Source of the DNA: Actinomycetota bacterium
Lineage (GTDB): Bacteria > Actinomycetota > Geothermincolia > Geothermincolales > RBG-13-55-18
Assembly (NCBI GenBank): GCA_013178005.1
Contig: JABLXL010000016.1
Span: 1 to 64,000 of the forward strand
Length of the DNA stretch: 64,000 bases
Direction: 5' to 3'
Shown here: piece after piece, positions 25,398 through 33,723 of the stretch
Position numbering within the stretch: position 1 is the stretch's first letter
How the letters are laid out: every line of letters starts with the position of its first letter
Program-made: the position numbers and the translations under genes
The notes under the pieces: generated by a model
The model's input: the letters and a program-made list of their open reading frames with translations, nothing else
What the model was told of the DNA's origin: nothing
Database searches by the model: none

Positions 25398-26194
25398 CCG
25401 CCCCTGTGCTCCGCATCTGCCATCTCTACCCCGAACTCATGAACATCTACGGGGACCGGGGAAACGTCATCGCCTTGACCATGCGCTGCCGCTGGCGCGG
25501 ATGGGAGGTCCAGGTGACCGGCCTGAGCCTCGGCGACCCCCTCGACCCCTCGCGGTACGACCTCTACTTCATGGGCGGGGGACAGGACCGCGAGCAGATG
25601 ATGGTATGCGAGGACCTGGCCGGCGAGAAGGGAGAGGCCCTGCGCGCGGCGGTGGAGGACGGCGCCGCCCTGCTCTCCATCTGCGGCGGCTACCAGTTGC
25701 TGGGAAAGCGTTTCCTGACCTGCACGGGCGAGGACCTGCCCGGCATATCCCTCTTCGACGCGGAAACGGTGGGCGGAGACACCCGTTTCATCGGCAACGT
25801 GGCCGTGCGTTGCCGCCTGGAGGGAATGGAGGGGACGCTGGTGGGCTTCGAGAACCACTCGGGGCGCACCCGCCTGGGTCCCGCCGGCAAGCCGCTCGGG
25901 GAGGTGATCAAGGGCTACGGCAACAACGGCGAGGACGGGAGCGAGGGCTGCGTGTACCGCCACGCCATAGGCACCTACCTGCACGGCTCCCTACTCCCCA
26001 AGAACCCCTCCCTGGCGGACTGGCTGATACTCCGTGCCCTGCGCAGGCGCTACGACCTCGAGCAACTCCCTCCCCTCGACGACGCGCTGGAAGAGGAGGC
26101 CCATCGCGCGGCCCTGTACATGGTGTTGCGGAAGGGACCTCGCCTCAGGCTACCGCGGTGGGGGGGTTGGAGGGCTTCGGGCCGCTTCGGGTAG
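25394..26194 (+). CDS. gatD: Lipid II isoglutaminyl synthase, glutaminase subunit
   Basis: 266 residues, class I glutamine amidotransferase fold. Nucleophile Cys97 in LLSICGGYQLLG and catalytic His197 in GTYLHGSLLPKNP are the GatD/CobB-CobQ-like pattern. It supplies ammonia from glutamine to MurT. The GTG start overlaps the murT stop by 4 bp. The opening LRICHLYPELMNIYGDRGN is diagnostic of the family. The pair is typical of Actinobacteria and Firmicutes. Confidence 0.96.
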   Translation: MTAPVLRICHLYPELMNIYGDRGNVIALTMRCRWRGWEVQVTGLSLGDPLDPSRYDLYFMGGGQDREQMMVCEDLAGEKGEALRAAVEDGAALLSICGGYQLLGKRFLTCTGEDLPGISLFDAETVGGDTRFIGNVAVRCRLEGMEGTLVGFENHSGRTRLGPAGKPLGEVIKGYGNNGEDGSEGCVYRHAIGTYLHGSLLPKNPSLADWLILRALRRRYDLEQLPPLDDALEEEAHRAALYMVLRKGPRLRLPRWGGWRASGRFG

Positions 26195-26271
26195 AATGTC
26201 TTGGGAGCTGACGAGGCTGACGGTCGCCGGGCGCGCATTGCCGCCGGCGCCAGCCGAAAAGGTGAGGATAT

Positions 26272-27516
26272 ATGCGCTACGTGATCATCGGTAACGGGGG
26301 TGCGGGGGTGCGCGCCGCCCAGGTCCTGCGCGCCAGGGACTCGGAAGCCCATATCGCCATGATCGACCGGGAGATGTATCCTTGCTATTACCGTCTGAGG
26401 CTGCCCGACTACATAAGCGGGTGGAAGAAAAGGGAGTCCGTCTTTCTCGTAGACGAATCCTTCTACGCCGAAAACCGCATAGAGTTCCGGCGCGGTGAAC
26501 GGGTGACGGGTATCGACCCGCGGAACCGCCTGGTGAGGCTGGAGGGAGGGGATGAAGTGCCCTACGACCGCCTTCTCGTGGCGGCGGGCGCGCGGCCCCG
26601 GGAGCTCGGCTGTCCCGGAAGCGCGCTGGACGGCGTGGTCTACCTGCGCACCCTCGACCAGGCCGACGATATCATCAGGCGGGGCAGGGAATCGAGGTCC
26701 GCGGTGGCCCTCGGTGGAGGGCTGCTGGGGGTGGAGATGGCGCGCGCCTTCAATGAGATGGGGCTCTCCACCGCCTACCTCATCCGCGAGGACCGCTTCT
26801 GGCCCCAGATGCTCGACGCCGCCGGCTCCTCCCTGGTGGAGCGCGTCCTCGAGCAGAAGGGCATAGAGTTGCGCAAGGAAGAGGGCATAGAAGAGGTCTT
26901 GGGAGATGCGGGTAGGGTCACGGGGGTGAGGACGACCTCGGGAAAAGAGATCGCCGCGGATATGGTAGGCGTCGCCATAGGCGTGATCTCTAACCTGGAG
27001 TTCCTGGAGGGAAGCGGCCTGGAGACGGATCGCGGAGTGCTGGTGGACGAAGGCCTGCGGGCATCCCTTCCCGACGTTTACGCGGCCGGTGACATAGCCC
27101 AGGCCCTGGACCTCGCCAGCGGGGAACACCGCCTGGTCACCTCCTGGCTCAACGCCCAGCGCCAGGGCGAGACGGCGGCGATCAACATGAGCGGGGGTGA
27201 AGCCTCCCTGGAAGCGGTCATCCCGTACAACGTCATCGTCATCTACGGGCTGCCGGTCGCCTGCATAGGGCTCGACCTCCCACCCGAGGACGAAGGCTAC
27301 GAAATCCTTACCGGCGACTTCCCTCGCGACGGAAAGTACCGCAAGCTGGTGCTGCGCGACGGCTCCCTGGTGGGCGCCACCTTCATCGGAGAAGTCAGGG
27401 AAGCGCAGGCGGCGGAGGCGCTCATCAAGGGCAAGACGGACCTCTCGGCGTGGCGCGACCGCCTCTTCGAGCCTGGCTTCGACCTCCGGCGTGCGCTCGA
27501 GGAGGCGAGATCCTGA
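26272..27516 (+). CDS. FAD-dependent pyridine nucleotide-disulphide oxidoreductase
   Basis: 414 residues. FAD-binding Rossmann motif at the N-terminus (VIIGNGGAGVRAAQ), NAD(P)H motif in the middle (VALGGGLLGVEMA), and the FAD-contacting VYAAGDIAQ near residue 278. No CxxC redox disulphide is present, so it resembles rubredoxin/ferredoxin reductases and the NirB N-terminal half rather than thioredoxin reductase. It lies 77 bp after gatD; GGTGAGG precedes the ATG. The next gene is a ferredoxin (306 bp away, own promoter), a possible electron partner. Confidence 0.9.
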   Translation: MRYVIIGNGGAGVRAAQVLRARDSEAHIAMIDREMYPCYYRLRLPDYISGWKKRESVFLVDESFYAENRIEFRRGERVTGIDPRNRLVRLEGGDEVPYDRLLVAAGARPRELGCPGSALDGVVYLRTLDQADDIIRRGRESRSAVALGGGLLGVEMARAFNEMGLSTAYLIREDRFWPQMLDAAGSSLVERVLEQKGIELRKEEGIEEVLGDAGRVTGVRTTSGKEIAADMVGVAIGVISNLEFLEGSGLETDRGVLVDEGLRASLPDVYAAGDIAQALDLASGEHRLVTSWLNAQRQGETAAINMSGGEASLEAVIPYNVIVIYGLPVACIGLDLPPEDEGYEILTGDFPRDGKYRKLVLRDGSLVGATFIGEVREAQAAEALIKGKTDLSAWRDRLFEPGFDLRRALEEARS

Positions 27517-27822
27517 GCACCACCAATACCGTCTCCTGCCCATCATGCCCGGTTCCCTCCTCTCCGGTTGGCACTCTGGGACGCCCTTATTCCCCACATG
27601 CAAGCACGGAGGCGTTAGGCCGGTCTCGCATCTCTTTCTTTTTCGTCCCTTTGCGCGCTTGCGGGCTTGCCCGAACGAGGTGGCTAAGGCCCTACTGGCA
27701 GCCGACCCGCGAGTCCTTTGCTCGCGCCGGTTTCCCATTGCCTATACTTGATCTCTGTGTTATAGATAGTTGGGGATTCCGGTAGCCCCCGTAGAGCAAG
27801 CCTTAGAAAAGGAGGATTCCGA
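27517..27822 (+). promoter_or_regulatory. Ferredoxin promoter region
   Basis: A 306 bp spacer. It holds a good promoter: TTGCCT at 27738-27743, a 17 bp gap, TATAGA at 27761-27766. The transcript would start about 50 bp before the ferredoxin ATG, which has a strong AAAAGGAGG site. The rest shows nothing recognisable. Confidence 0.6.
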
Positions 27823-28020
27823 ATGGGAGAGCCAAGCGACAAGAGGCCCGTTTTCGACGCGGACGAGTGCACCGGTTGTGGGCTGTGCGTGGACGAATGC
27901 CCCAACGACTGCATCGACCTCAACGATGACGACGTGGCCTTCCTCGCCAGGCCCGAGGATTGCGACGGTTGCGGCACCTGCGCGGAGGAGTGCCCCTCCG
28001 AAGCCATCTCCATGGAGTGA
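27823..28020 (+). CDS. 2[4Fe-4S] ferredoxin
   Basis: 65 residues. Two cluster motifs, [12 protein letters not shown] and [12 protein letters not shown], each CxxCxxCxxxCP, so two [4Fe-4S] clusters. It is very acidic, as expected for a low-potential electron carrier. It has its own promoter and an immediate intrinsic terminator, so is monocistronic. Partners might be the upstream FAD oxidoreductase or other oxidoreductases; this is inference. Confidence 0.95.
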   Translation: MGEPSDKRPVFDADECTGCGLCVDECPNDCIDLNDDDVAFLARPEDCDGCGTCAEECPSEAISME

Positions 28021-28039
28021 TCCTGGGAGATACCGATCA

Positions 28040-28062
28040 GGGGAGCCCGGGCTCCCCTTTTT
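28040..28062 (+). terminator. Intrinsic terminator after ferredoxin
   Basis: Perfect palindrome GGGGAGCCCGGGCTCCCC (28040-28057) followed by five T. It lies 20 bp past the ferredoxin stop and 18 bp before the Crp/Fnr start, so the regulator needs read-through or a promoter overlapping this hairpin. Confidence 0.9.
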
Positions 28063-28079
28063 GATTCAGGGGGTGGATC

Positions 28080-28799
28080 ATGGGCGCCGAAAGTGCCGAT
28101 GCCTCCAAGGTTAACATTTTCTGGAAAATACCCATGTTCGAGTTCCTGGAGGCGGAGGAGCTCGATCGCCTCTATTCGCTCTGCGCCACCGAACGCTTCG
28201 CCAAGGGAGAATACATCTTCCTGGAATGCGACCAGCCGAAGAACCTCTACGTGGTGGTTAAGGGCGAGGTCAAGCTCCTCAAGCAGACCGAGGACGGCCG
28301 CGAGACCATCGTGGAGATGGCCTACCCGGGGGAGATCTTCGGCGAGGAGGCGGTCTTCGACGGCCAGCCCTACCCCATGACCGCGCAAGCCCTTGAGGAC
28401 GTGGAACTCCTTTCCATCTCGCGCGGCGACTTCTTCTCCTTCCTGCGCGACAACCCTGATCTCGCCCTGGAGATCATCACCGAGCTGGGTAAAAGGCTTC
28501 GCGAGGCCCAGAACACCATAAGGGCCCTGGCCATGGAACGGGTGGAGTGGCGTATCGCCCGCGTCCTGCTCATGCTCTCGCGTAAGGCGGGAGTTATGGA
28601 AGCGGATGGCGTGAGCATCGACCTTCCCCTTACGCGCCAGGACATCGCGGATATGGCGGCGACCACGGTGGAGACCACCATCCGCGTCCTCTCCAATTTC
28701 AAGAAGATGGGGCTGGTGGACACGGAGAAGGGCAAGATCATCCTCCGCGACCGCAAGCACCTGGAGGAGATGGTGAGCGAGGGCTGCCGGCAGCCCTGA
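28080..28799 (+). CDS. Crp/Fnr-family transcription regulator
   Basis: 239 residues. Cyclic-nucleotide-binding-like beta barrel at about 15-130 (GEYIFLECDQPKNLYVVVKG; YPGEIFGEEAVFDGQPYPMTA) and a C-terminal Crp-type helix-turn-helix at about 165-225 (LTRQDIADMAATTVETTIRVLSNFK). There are no N-terminal Fnr-type cysteines for a [4Fe-4S] cluster, so it is not an Fnr oxygen sensor; the effector is unknown. The setting among redox genes suggests redox or nutrient control. AGGGGGTGG precedes the ATG. Confidence 0.92.
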   Translation: MGAESADASKVNIFWKIPMFEFLEAEELDRLYSLCATERFAKGEYIFLECDQPKNLYVVVKGEVKLLKQTEDGRETIVEMAYPGEIFGEEAVFDGQPYPMTAQALEDVELLSISRGDFFSFLRDNPDLALEIITELGKRLREAQNTIRALAMERVEWRIARVLLMLSRKAGVMEADGVSIDLPLTRQDIADMAATTVETTIRVLSNFKKMGLVDTEKGKIILRDRKHLEEMVSEGCRQP

Positions 28800-28935
28800 A
28801 CCCTCACGGTCGACACACGCGATAGCGACAACCCTCTGACAGAAGTCATGGCGCGCTCGGTGTCAACGGCTAATATGTAGAGCTGTTAGGCGGTGAAGCC
28901 GATATCGACGAGGTCGCTGAGAGGAGGACCAGGAT

Positions 28936-29190
28936 ATGCCCGAGGTGAAGCTTTATTCCACTCCCACCTGCCCTTACTGCCGCATGGCCAAGGACTTCCT
29001 CGAAAAGGAGGGAGTCACCTTCAACGTTATCGATGTCTCGGAGGACGTCAAGGCGGCCCAGGAGATGGTGGACAAGAGCGGGCAGATGGGAGTGCCGGTG
29101 ATGGAGGTCGAGAACACCGTCATCGTGGGCTTCGACCGGGAAACCTATCGCAAAGCCCTGGCCGACGCAGGGGCGCTGCCCTCATCCTGA
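28936..29190 (+). CDS. Glutaredoxin/NrdH-like thioredoxin-fold protein
   Basis: 84 residues. The N-terminal strand is followed by CPYC (Cys12, Cys15), then the cis-Pro segment GVPVMEV and the family's VIVGFD. A small dithiol reductant; it could reduce ribonucleotide reductase or protein mixed disulphides. GAGGAGGACCAGGAT precedes the start. It ends 54 bp before the MetE-like gene, probably the same transcript. Confidence 0.93.
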   Translation: MPEVKLYSTPTCPYCRMAKDFLEKEGVTFNVIDVSEDVKAAQEMVDKSGQMGVPVMEVENTVIVGFDRETYRKALADAGALPSS

Positions 29191-29244
29191 GCGGGAATGC
29201 CCCGAGCGGGAAAAAGACGCGGCGGAGAAGCCGGGAGCCGGGGG

Positions 29245-30282
29245 ATGGAAACAGGGCGCGGGAACCATGACCTGGAGCTCAAGTCGCCGCTGCTCACAAC
29301 GGCCATGGGCATCCTGCCGCACCGGGATCCCGAGCGCGCCCTGGAACTCGCCTTCTCGCTCGACATCCCTTTCTGGCCTCAACTCCCCAACCTCTCCTAC
29401 TCCGAGGACACCTATGTGCAGACGGTGCGGGGCATGCCCGGGGTGGTGGTGGACCACGAGGGGCTGAAGATCGATTTCCACGAGGACCGCTTTTTCGCCG
29501 AGCTGGAGGACTACCTGTCCCTTGACCCGGGCGCCGATTATTTTGCCGTATCCACCGACGAGTCCGTGACCTACTCCGGCTTCCTGGAACGGGCCTCGGC
29601 CGGCTTCCCCGCCCTGCGCGGGCAGTTCATGGGCCCCATCTCCCTCTGCCTCATGGTCAAGGACCTGGAAAAGAAACCCATCATCTACCGCGACGACGCC
29701 CGCGAGGTGGCCATACGCCATGTCGCCTCCAGGGTCAACCGCCACCTGGCGGACCTTCGCGCCATCAACCCGCGCGCCTTCGTATGGGTGGACGAGCCGG
29801 GCCTGGAGTTCCTCTTCACCGGCATCACCGGTTACACCTCCGAGCGGGCGCGCGAGGACCTGGACCTCTTCCTCTCCCTGCTGGAGGGACCGCGAGGAGT
29901 GCACCTCTGCGGCAACCCCGACTGGGACTTCCTGCTGCAGTCCGAAGTGGACCTCATTTCCCTCGACGCCTACAACAACCGCGACATCCTCGCCGGCTAT
30001 CGCGTGGGGCTGGCCCGCCTGCTGGAGCGGGGCGGGGCCGTAGCCTGGGGGGCCGTCCCCACCCACACCCACCTCTTGGAGGCCGAGACGCCCGCGGGGC
30101 TCGCCGGACGCCTCTCGGAGCTGTGGGATAAACTGGGGGAAGAGGGCCTCGAGAGGAGCGCCGTTGCGGGGCGCTCCCTCCTCACTCCCGCCACATGCTG
30201 CCTGGTCAACCCCGACCTCACCTCCACGGTGGAACGGGCTTTCGCGACGGTGCTAGAGGTCCGGGGCCTGCTCATGTCCTGA
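29245..30282 (+). CDS. MetE/UroD-like methyltransferase-fold protein
   Basis: 345 residues from METGRGNHD; a start 48 bp earlier at 29197 is possible. LLTTAMGILPHRDPERALELA is the usual opening of short proteins related to the C-terminal barrel of cobalamin-independent methionine synthase and uroporphyrinogen decarboxylase. HLCGNPDWDFL and TPATCCLVNP are where the zinc His/Cys ligands lie in MetE, so zinc-dependent methyl transfer is plausible. It is half the length of full MetE, lacking the N-terminal barrel, so probably not a canonical folate-dependent methionine synthase. Its last 25 codons are repeated twice more downstream. Confidence 0.82.
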   Translation: METGRGNHDLELKSPLLTTAMGILPHRDPERALELAFSLDIPFWPQLPNLSYSEDTYVQTVRGMPGVVVDHEGLKIDFHEDRFFAELEDYLSLDPGADYFAVSTDESVTYSGFLERASAGFPALRGQFMGPISLCLMVKDLEKKPIIYRDDAREVAIRHVASRVNRHLADLRAINPRAFVWVDEPGLEFLFTGITGYTSERAREDLDLFLSLLEGPRGVHLCGNPDWDFLLQSEVDLISLDAYNNRDILAGYRVGLARLLERGGAVAWGAVPTHTHLLEAETPAGLAGRLSELWDKLGEEGLERSAVAGRSLLTPATCCLVNPDLTSTVERAFATVLEVRGLLMS

Positions 30283-30541
30283 GTCCCGATTCAGTCCACG
30301 CACCACTCGATAGGCTGACATAAGAACTGGCACCGTAAACCCCGACCTCACCTCCACGGTGGAAAGGGCTTCCGCGACGGTGCTAGAGGTCCGGGGCCTG
30401 CTCATGTCCTGAGTCCCGATTCAGTCCACGCACCACTCGATAGGCTGACATAAGAACTGGCACCGTAAACCCCGACCTCACCTCCACGGTGGAAAGTGCT
30501 TCCGCGACGGTGAAGGAGTTCAGGGGCCTGCTCATGTCCTG
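30208..30541 (+). repeat. 130 bp tandem triplication of a gene end
   Basis: The segment AACCCCGACCTCACCTCCAC begins at 30208 (inside the MetE-like gene), 30338 and 30468, an exact 130 bp period. Copies 1 and 2 are nearly identical over the last 25 codons, the stop codon and about 55 bp beyond, including CGATAGGCTGACATAAGAAC. Copy 3 diverges near its end at about 30541. The extra copies lie after the gene's stop and have no start codon, so they code for nothing by themselves. This explains the 308 bp spacer before the next gene. Confidence 0.9.
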
Positions 30542-30590
30542 GTATGTATGATAGATTTTGGTCCTGGAGGGGTGAGAAAGGAGCCACGCA

Positions 30591-32234
30591 ATGATCACGG
30601 ATCAGGCCTTCGCCGACCTGCAGGAGGCGGTGGGGGAGGAAAACGCCTCACGTGAGCCCGCGGTGCTCGACTCCTACGCCTGGCAGCCCTTCCTCAACGA
30701 GGACCCTGCGCTGTGGACGCAGCGCCCAGCGGCGGTGGTCCTGCCCGCCTCCACCGAGGAAGTCCAGGCGGTGGTAAAGGCCTGCAACCGGCACGGGCTG
30801 AAGTTCAAGGCCCTGTGCACCGGCTGGGGGGTGCACGCGGGCCCCACCTCCGAGGGCGTGGTGCAGGTGGACCTGCGCCGCATGGACCGCATCCTGGAGA
30901 TAGACGAAAAGAACATGATTGCGGTGGTGGAACCCTACGTGAGCGGCGCGCAGCTCCAGGCCGAGGCCATGAAGCGCGGCCTCAACACCCATCTCATCGG
31001 CGCCGGCCCGGTGTGCTCCCCCCTGGCCAGCGCCACTTCCATGCACGGGGTGGGGCATGACGGCATCTACATGAGCTACAGCCCTCGCAACGTCCTGGGG
31101 GTGGAATGGGTGCTTCCCGACGGCGAGTTGCTGCGCCTCGGCTCCCCCGGATCGGGGCCGGGATGGTTCACCGGGGACGGTCCGGGACCCTCGCTGCGGG
31201 GAATCATGCGCGGCGCCTCCGGGGCCTTTGGTGGGCTGGGTATATTTACCAAGTGCGCCCTCAAGCTCTTCAACTGGCCGGGGCCTCCCTCCCTCGAGGC
31301 CGAGGGCACGGTCTTCGACTCCGTGGTGGAGCGGCCCGAAAACATGCGCTTCTACGGGTGCGTCTTCCAACGCGCGCGGGATTTCGCCGACGCCGTCTAC
31401 AAGCTGGGGGAGGCGGAGATCGGCTATCTCTGCCTGCGCATCACCCTGGGGTCCTTCCCCATGGCCATGGCCCCCAAGCTTTACCGCAAGATAATGCGCG
31501 CCCCCAACATCAGGAGCGTCATCTACGAGGCCTTGAGGTACCCCCTCACGGTGCTGCTGGCGGGGGATTCCATGGACGAGCTGCTCTACCAGGAGGCGGT
31601 GCTGGCCAAGATCGTGCGCGAGCACGGAGGGATCTTGCTCGACATGCAGGCCTCGCCCGTCGCCCCCATGCTGCCCTTGAACCTCATCCGCGCAAGCCTC
31701 ATCCCCGCCGCCTTCCGCCTGGGGGGAACCTTCTGCACCAACCTGGACGAGAACGACGCCCTGGACTCCCAGATGGACTGGGCCGACGCCATCGCGGAGG
31801 TGAAGAAACCGTGGATCGAAAGCGGGGCCATCCTGGACGACGGCGGTGAGAACCCCTATTTCGTCCCCTACGAGAACAACACCTGGGCGCACTGCGAGGT
31901 GGTGCACATGTACAGCGTGCACGAGGAAAAGAGCCTGCGCGCCCTGAAGCCCATCTCCTTCCTCTCCACCCTGGAGGCCATCGAGCGCTGCATGACCCCG
32001 CTCTCGGTGCTCAACCCCGAGGTGCGCAAGGCGCTGAGCCCCCTGGCGGGGCACTTCAACCGCTGGCAGAGGGAGATCTCGGCCGCCTTCGACCCCGGGG
32101 CGGCGGCGGACGCTGGCCTTTACACCGAGGAGAAGGATTTCGAGACCGAGGGAGTGGACCCGGAAAAAGTGCGGCGCTTTGAGGAGTTGAGCGAGCGCCT
32201 GCGCTGGACCGAGGACGGCCCCCCACAGGCCTAG
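30591..32234 (+). CDS. FAD-linked oxidase (VAO/PCMH family)
   Basis: 547 residues. The N-terminal about 220 residues form a PCMH-type FAD-binding domain (PAAVVLPASTEEVQAVVKAC; LCTGWGVHAGPTSEGVVQVD; AVVEPYVSGAQLQAEA; VGHDGIYMSYSPRNVLGVEWVLPDGE). The C-terminal part is a variable substrate domain with no close relation I can name. No covalent-flavin His/Tyr can be assigned by eye. Family members oxidise lactate/glycolate, aryl alcohols or alkyl-glycerol lipids. AAAGGAGCC precedes the ATG; it is transcribed alone between repeat regions. Confidence 0.88.
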   Translation: MITDQAFADLQEAVGEENASREPAVLDSYAWQPFLNEDPALWTQRPAAVVLPASTEEVQAVVKACNRHGLKFKALCTGWGVHAGPTSEGVVQVDLRRMDRILEIDEKNMIAVVEPYVSGAQLQAEAMKRGLNTHLIGAGPVCSPLASATSMHGVGHDGIYMSYSPRNVLGVEWVLPDGELLRLGSPGSGPGWFTGDGPGPSLRGIMRGASGAFGGLGIFTKCALKLFNWPGPPSLEAEGTVFDSVVERPENMRFYGCVFQRARDFADAVYKLGEAEIGYLCLRITLGSFPMAMAPKLYRKIMRAPNIRSVIYEALRYPLTVLLAGDSMDELLYQEAVLAKIVREHGGILLDMQASPVAPMLPLNLIRASLIPAAFRLGGTFCTNLDENDALDSQMDWADAIAEVKKPWIESGAILDDGGENPYFVPYENNTWAHCEVVHMYSVHEEKSLRALKPISFLSTLEAIERCMTPLSVLNPEVRKALSPLAGHFNRWQREISAAFDPGAAADAGLYTEEKDFETEGVDPEKVRRFEELSERLRWTEDGPPQA

Positions 32235-32635
32235 GGGTCACGGCTGGCCATCGGCCTGAGGCCTGGGGGTCAGGGCTGGCCATCGGCCCGAGTTCCTTAC
32301 AATGCATAGCCTCACAGGATGATCGCCGACGTCCGAGATGCGCCTTGTCCTGGGGCGGGGAATACCGATGTCGGCAGTCAGCATTATTCCTCGCAGTTCT
32401 GCATCTTCTTATGGCGCTGGGAAGCACGGGTCATCGGAACGCCCAACCGTCACCCATAAGCGCGGCCCGAGAGAGGTGTTTTCGGCCACACCCCCGGGCG
32501 CGGAGCGCACCTAGATCCGCGGTGGGTTCCTTAACAAGGCTCAATATCGCATGCAGGCTGCCGAAAATATATCGTGGCGCGGGTGTCCCTCATGCATCAT
32601 GACACCGCGTCCGTCGAGTCCCAAGGAGGTCAATT
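32235..32635 (+). other. Intergenic region with a 33 bp tandem repeat
   Basis: At about 32230-32291 a 33 bp unit (GGCC-T-GGGGGTCA-GGCTGGCCATCGGCC) is present twice in tandem at the 3' end of the oxidase gene. The rest of the 401 bp shows no supported gene. CCAAGGAGG just before 32636 is the ribosome-binding site of the next gene. Confidence 0.55.
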
Positions 32636-33718
32636 ATGCGTATCAGGAAATGCGCGGCCTGCGGATTCCCCCACTGGCTCGCCAAGATCATGCGCTGGCA
32701 CGGGAACGGCACCATATCGTGGACCCTGGCGCCGGAGGGCAGGCTGGTGTTGATCAAGAGCGACCTGCTAAACAGCGTGTTTTCCCGCCTGGAATCGGAG
32801 ATGGGCCTGCCCATTGGCCACATCGTCTTCGAAGCCCAGAGAAACGCCGTGGCGGCGGGAATAGGCGCGCTCTTCGACCGCTTTCCCGCGTCCCTGGGAA
32901 GGCTTGGCCCTAACAAGCGTCTCGTGATCAGGTTTTTCTGCCGCCTCTCCATCTGGCTTGGAACCGCCTACGTGGAATATATCATGTACAGGCCGGGCAA
33001 AGAGGGAGAGGCGCTCCTGCGCAACCCCTACAATCGCGATCTTATGGCCGCCCTCATCCTCGGCGCCTTCGAGGGGCTGGAGCGCAGGCCTTTCGAACAC
33101 TCTTGGAGAAGCGGGCGGGGAGACGACGTTATCCGCGTCGTGGCTTCCACGACGAAGCCCGAGGTTTCCGAGCGCCTCACCGTCGCCCCAACACATTGCC
33201 TGGAAGGCGGACACTCCCTCGCGCGCTGCCCACGCTGTGGTGTCCCCAGGGATCTCGCCTCGCTGGAATGGCGCGAGGGCGAGGGCATCGTGATCGACAC
33301 CGACAAAGGAATCAGGGTAAGTTTCGTGGATGCTTTCACCCCGGGAATAGTCTTCAGGGAACTGGAGAAGGAGCTGGGTTCGGAGGTAAATGGCCTCATC
33401 GTCGAGGCCAGCAAAGACTTTTTCGCCAAGCAGGTCATGGGCGAAGTTCCCGGCGGCTCTTCTTCGGGGCCCACCTCCGGGGATGACTTGGCGGACGCTT
33501 TCCGGGACTCCCTCTCCTTCCTTCCCTCCTACGGACAGGGCTTGGTAACCGATATAACGCACCAGGACGGTGGCTTGGAGATCGTGGTCATCAACCCCTA
33601 CGACGTTCGCCTCATCGCGGGCTACCTGGGCGCCCTGCGGGAAAAGATCACGGGTGCAGGCGCCAAGGTGGAGTGGGAGGAACGCGACGCGACGAGGGTC
33701 ACCTACCGCTTGGCCTGA
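32636..33718 (+). CDS. Internally duplicated zinc-ribbon protein, unknown
   Basis: 360 residues, no family recognised. It is two homologous halves. Each begins with a C-x-x-C-G motif (CAACGFPHWL at residue 6; CPRCGVPRDLASLEW at about 203), continues through a region with V-x-x-x-LE-x-E-x-G, and ends in a matching block (NPYNRDLMAALILGAFEGLE...W...R...D..RV versus NPYDVRLIAGYLGALREKI...W..RDATRVTY). Each half therefore looks like one small sensor-like domain with a half zinc ribbon; the two CxxC pairs could bind one shared zinc. No signal peptide. It is convergent with the gene pair at 33724-35329. Confidence 0.8.
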   Translation: MRIRKCAACGFPHWLAKIMRWHGNGTISWTLAPEGRLVLIKSDLLNSVFSRLESEMGLPIGHIVFEAQRNAVAAGIGALFDRFPASLGRLGPNKRLVIRFFCRLSIWLGTAYVEYIMYRPGKEGEALLRNPYNRDLMAALILGAFEGLERRPFEHSWRSGRGDDVIRVVASTTKPEVSERLTVAPTHCLEGGHSLARCPRCGVPRDLASLEWREGEGIVIDTDKGIRVSFVDAFTPGIVFRELEKELGSEVNGLIVEASKDFFAKQVMGEVPGGSSSGPTSGDDLADAFRDSLSFLPSYGQGLVTDITHQDGGLEIVVINPYDVRLIAGYLGALREKITGAGAKVEWEERDATRVTYRLA

Positions 33719-33723
33719 GTCCC

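Noticed and set aside
26050-27738. Minus-strand open frame (562 codons) opposite the FAD oxidoreductase
   Set aside because: The plus strand carries FAD and NAD(P)H motifs; the antisense frame has none and starts inside a promoter region.
30648-32054. Minus-strand open frame (468 codons) opposite the FAD-linked oxidase
   Set aside because: Antisense shadow of a gene with a clear FAD-binding domain.
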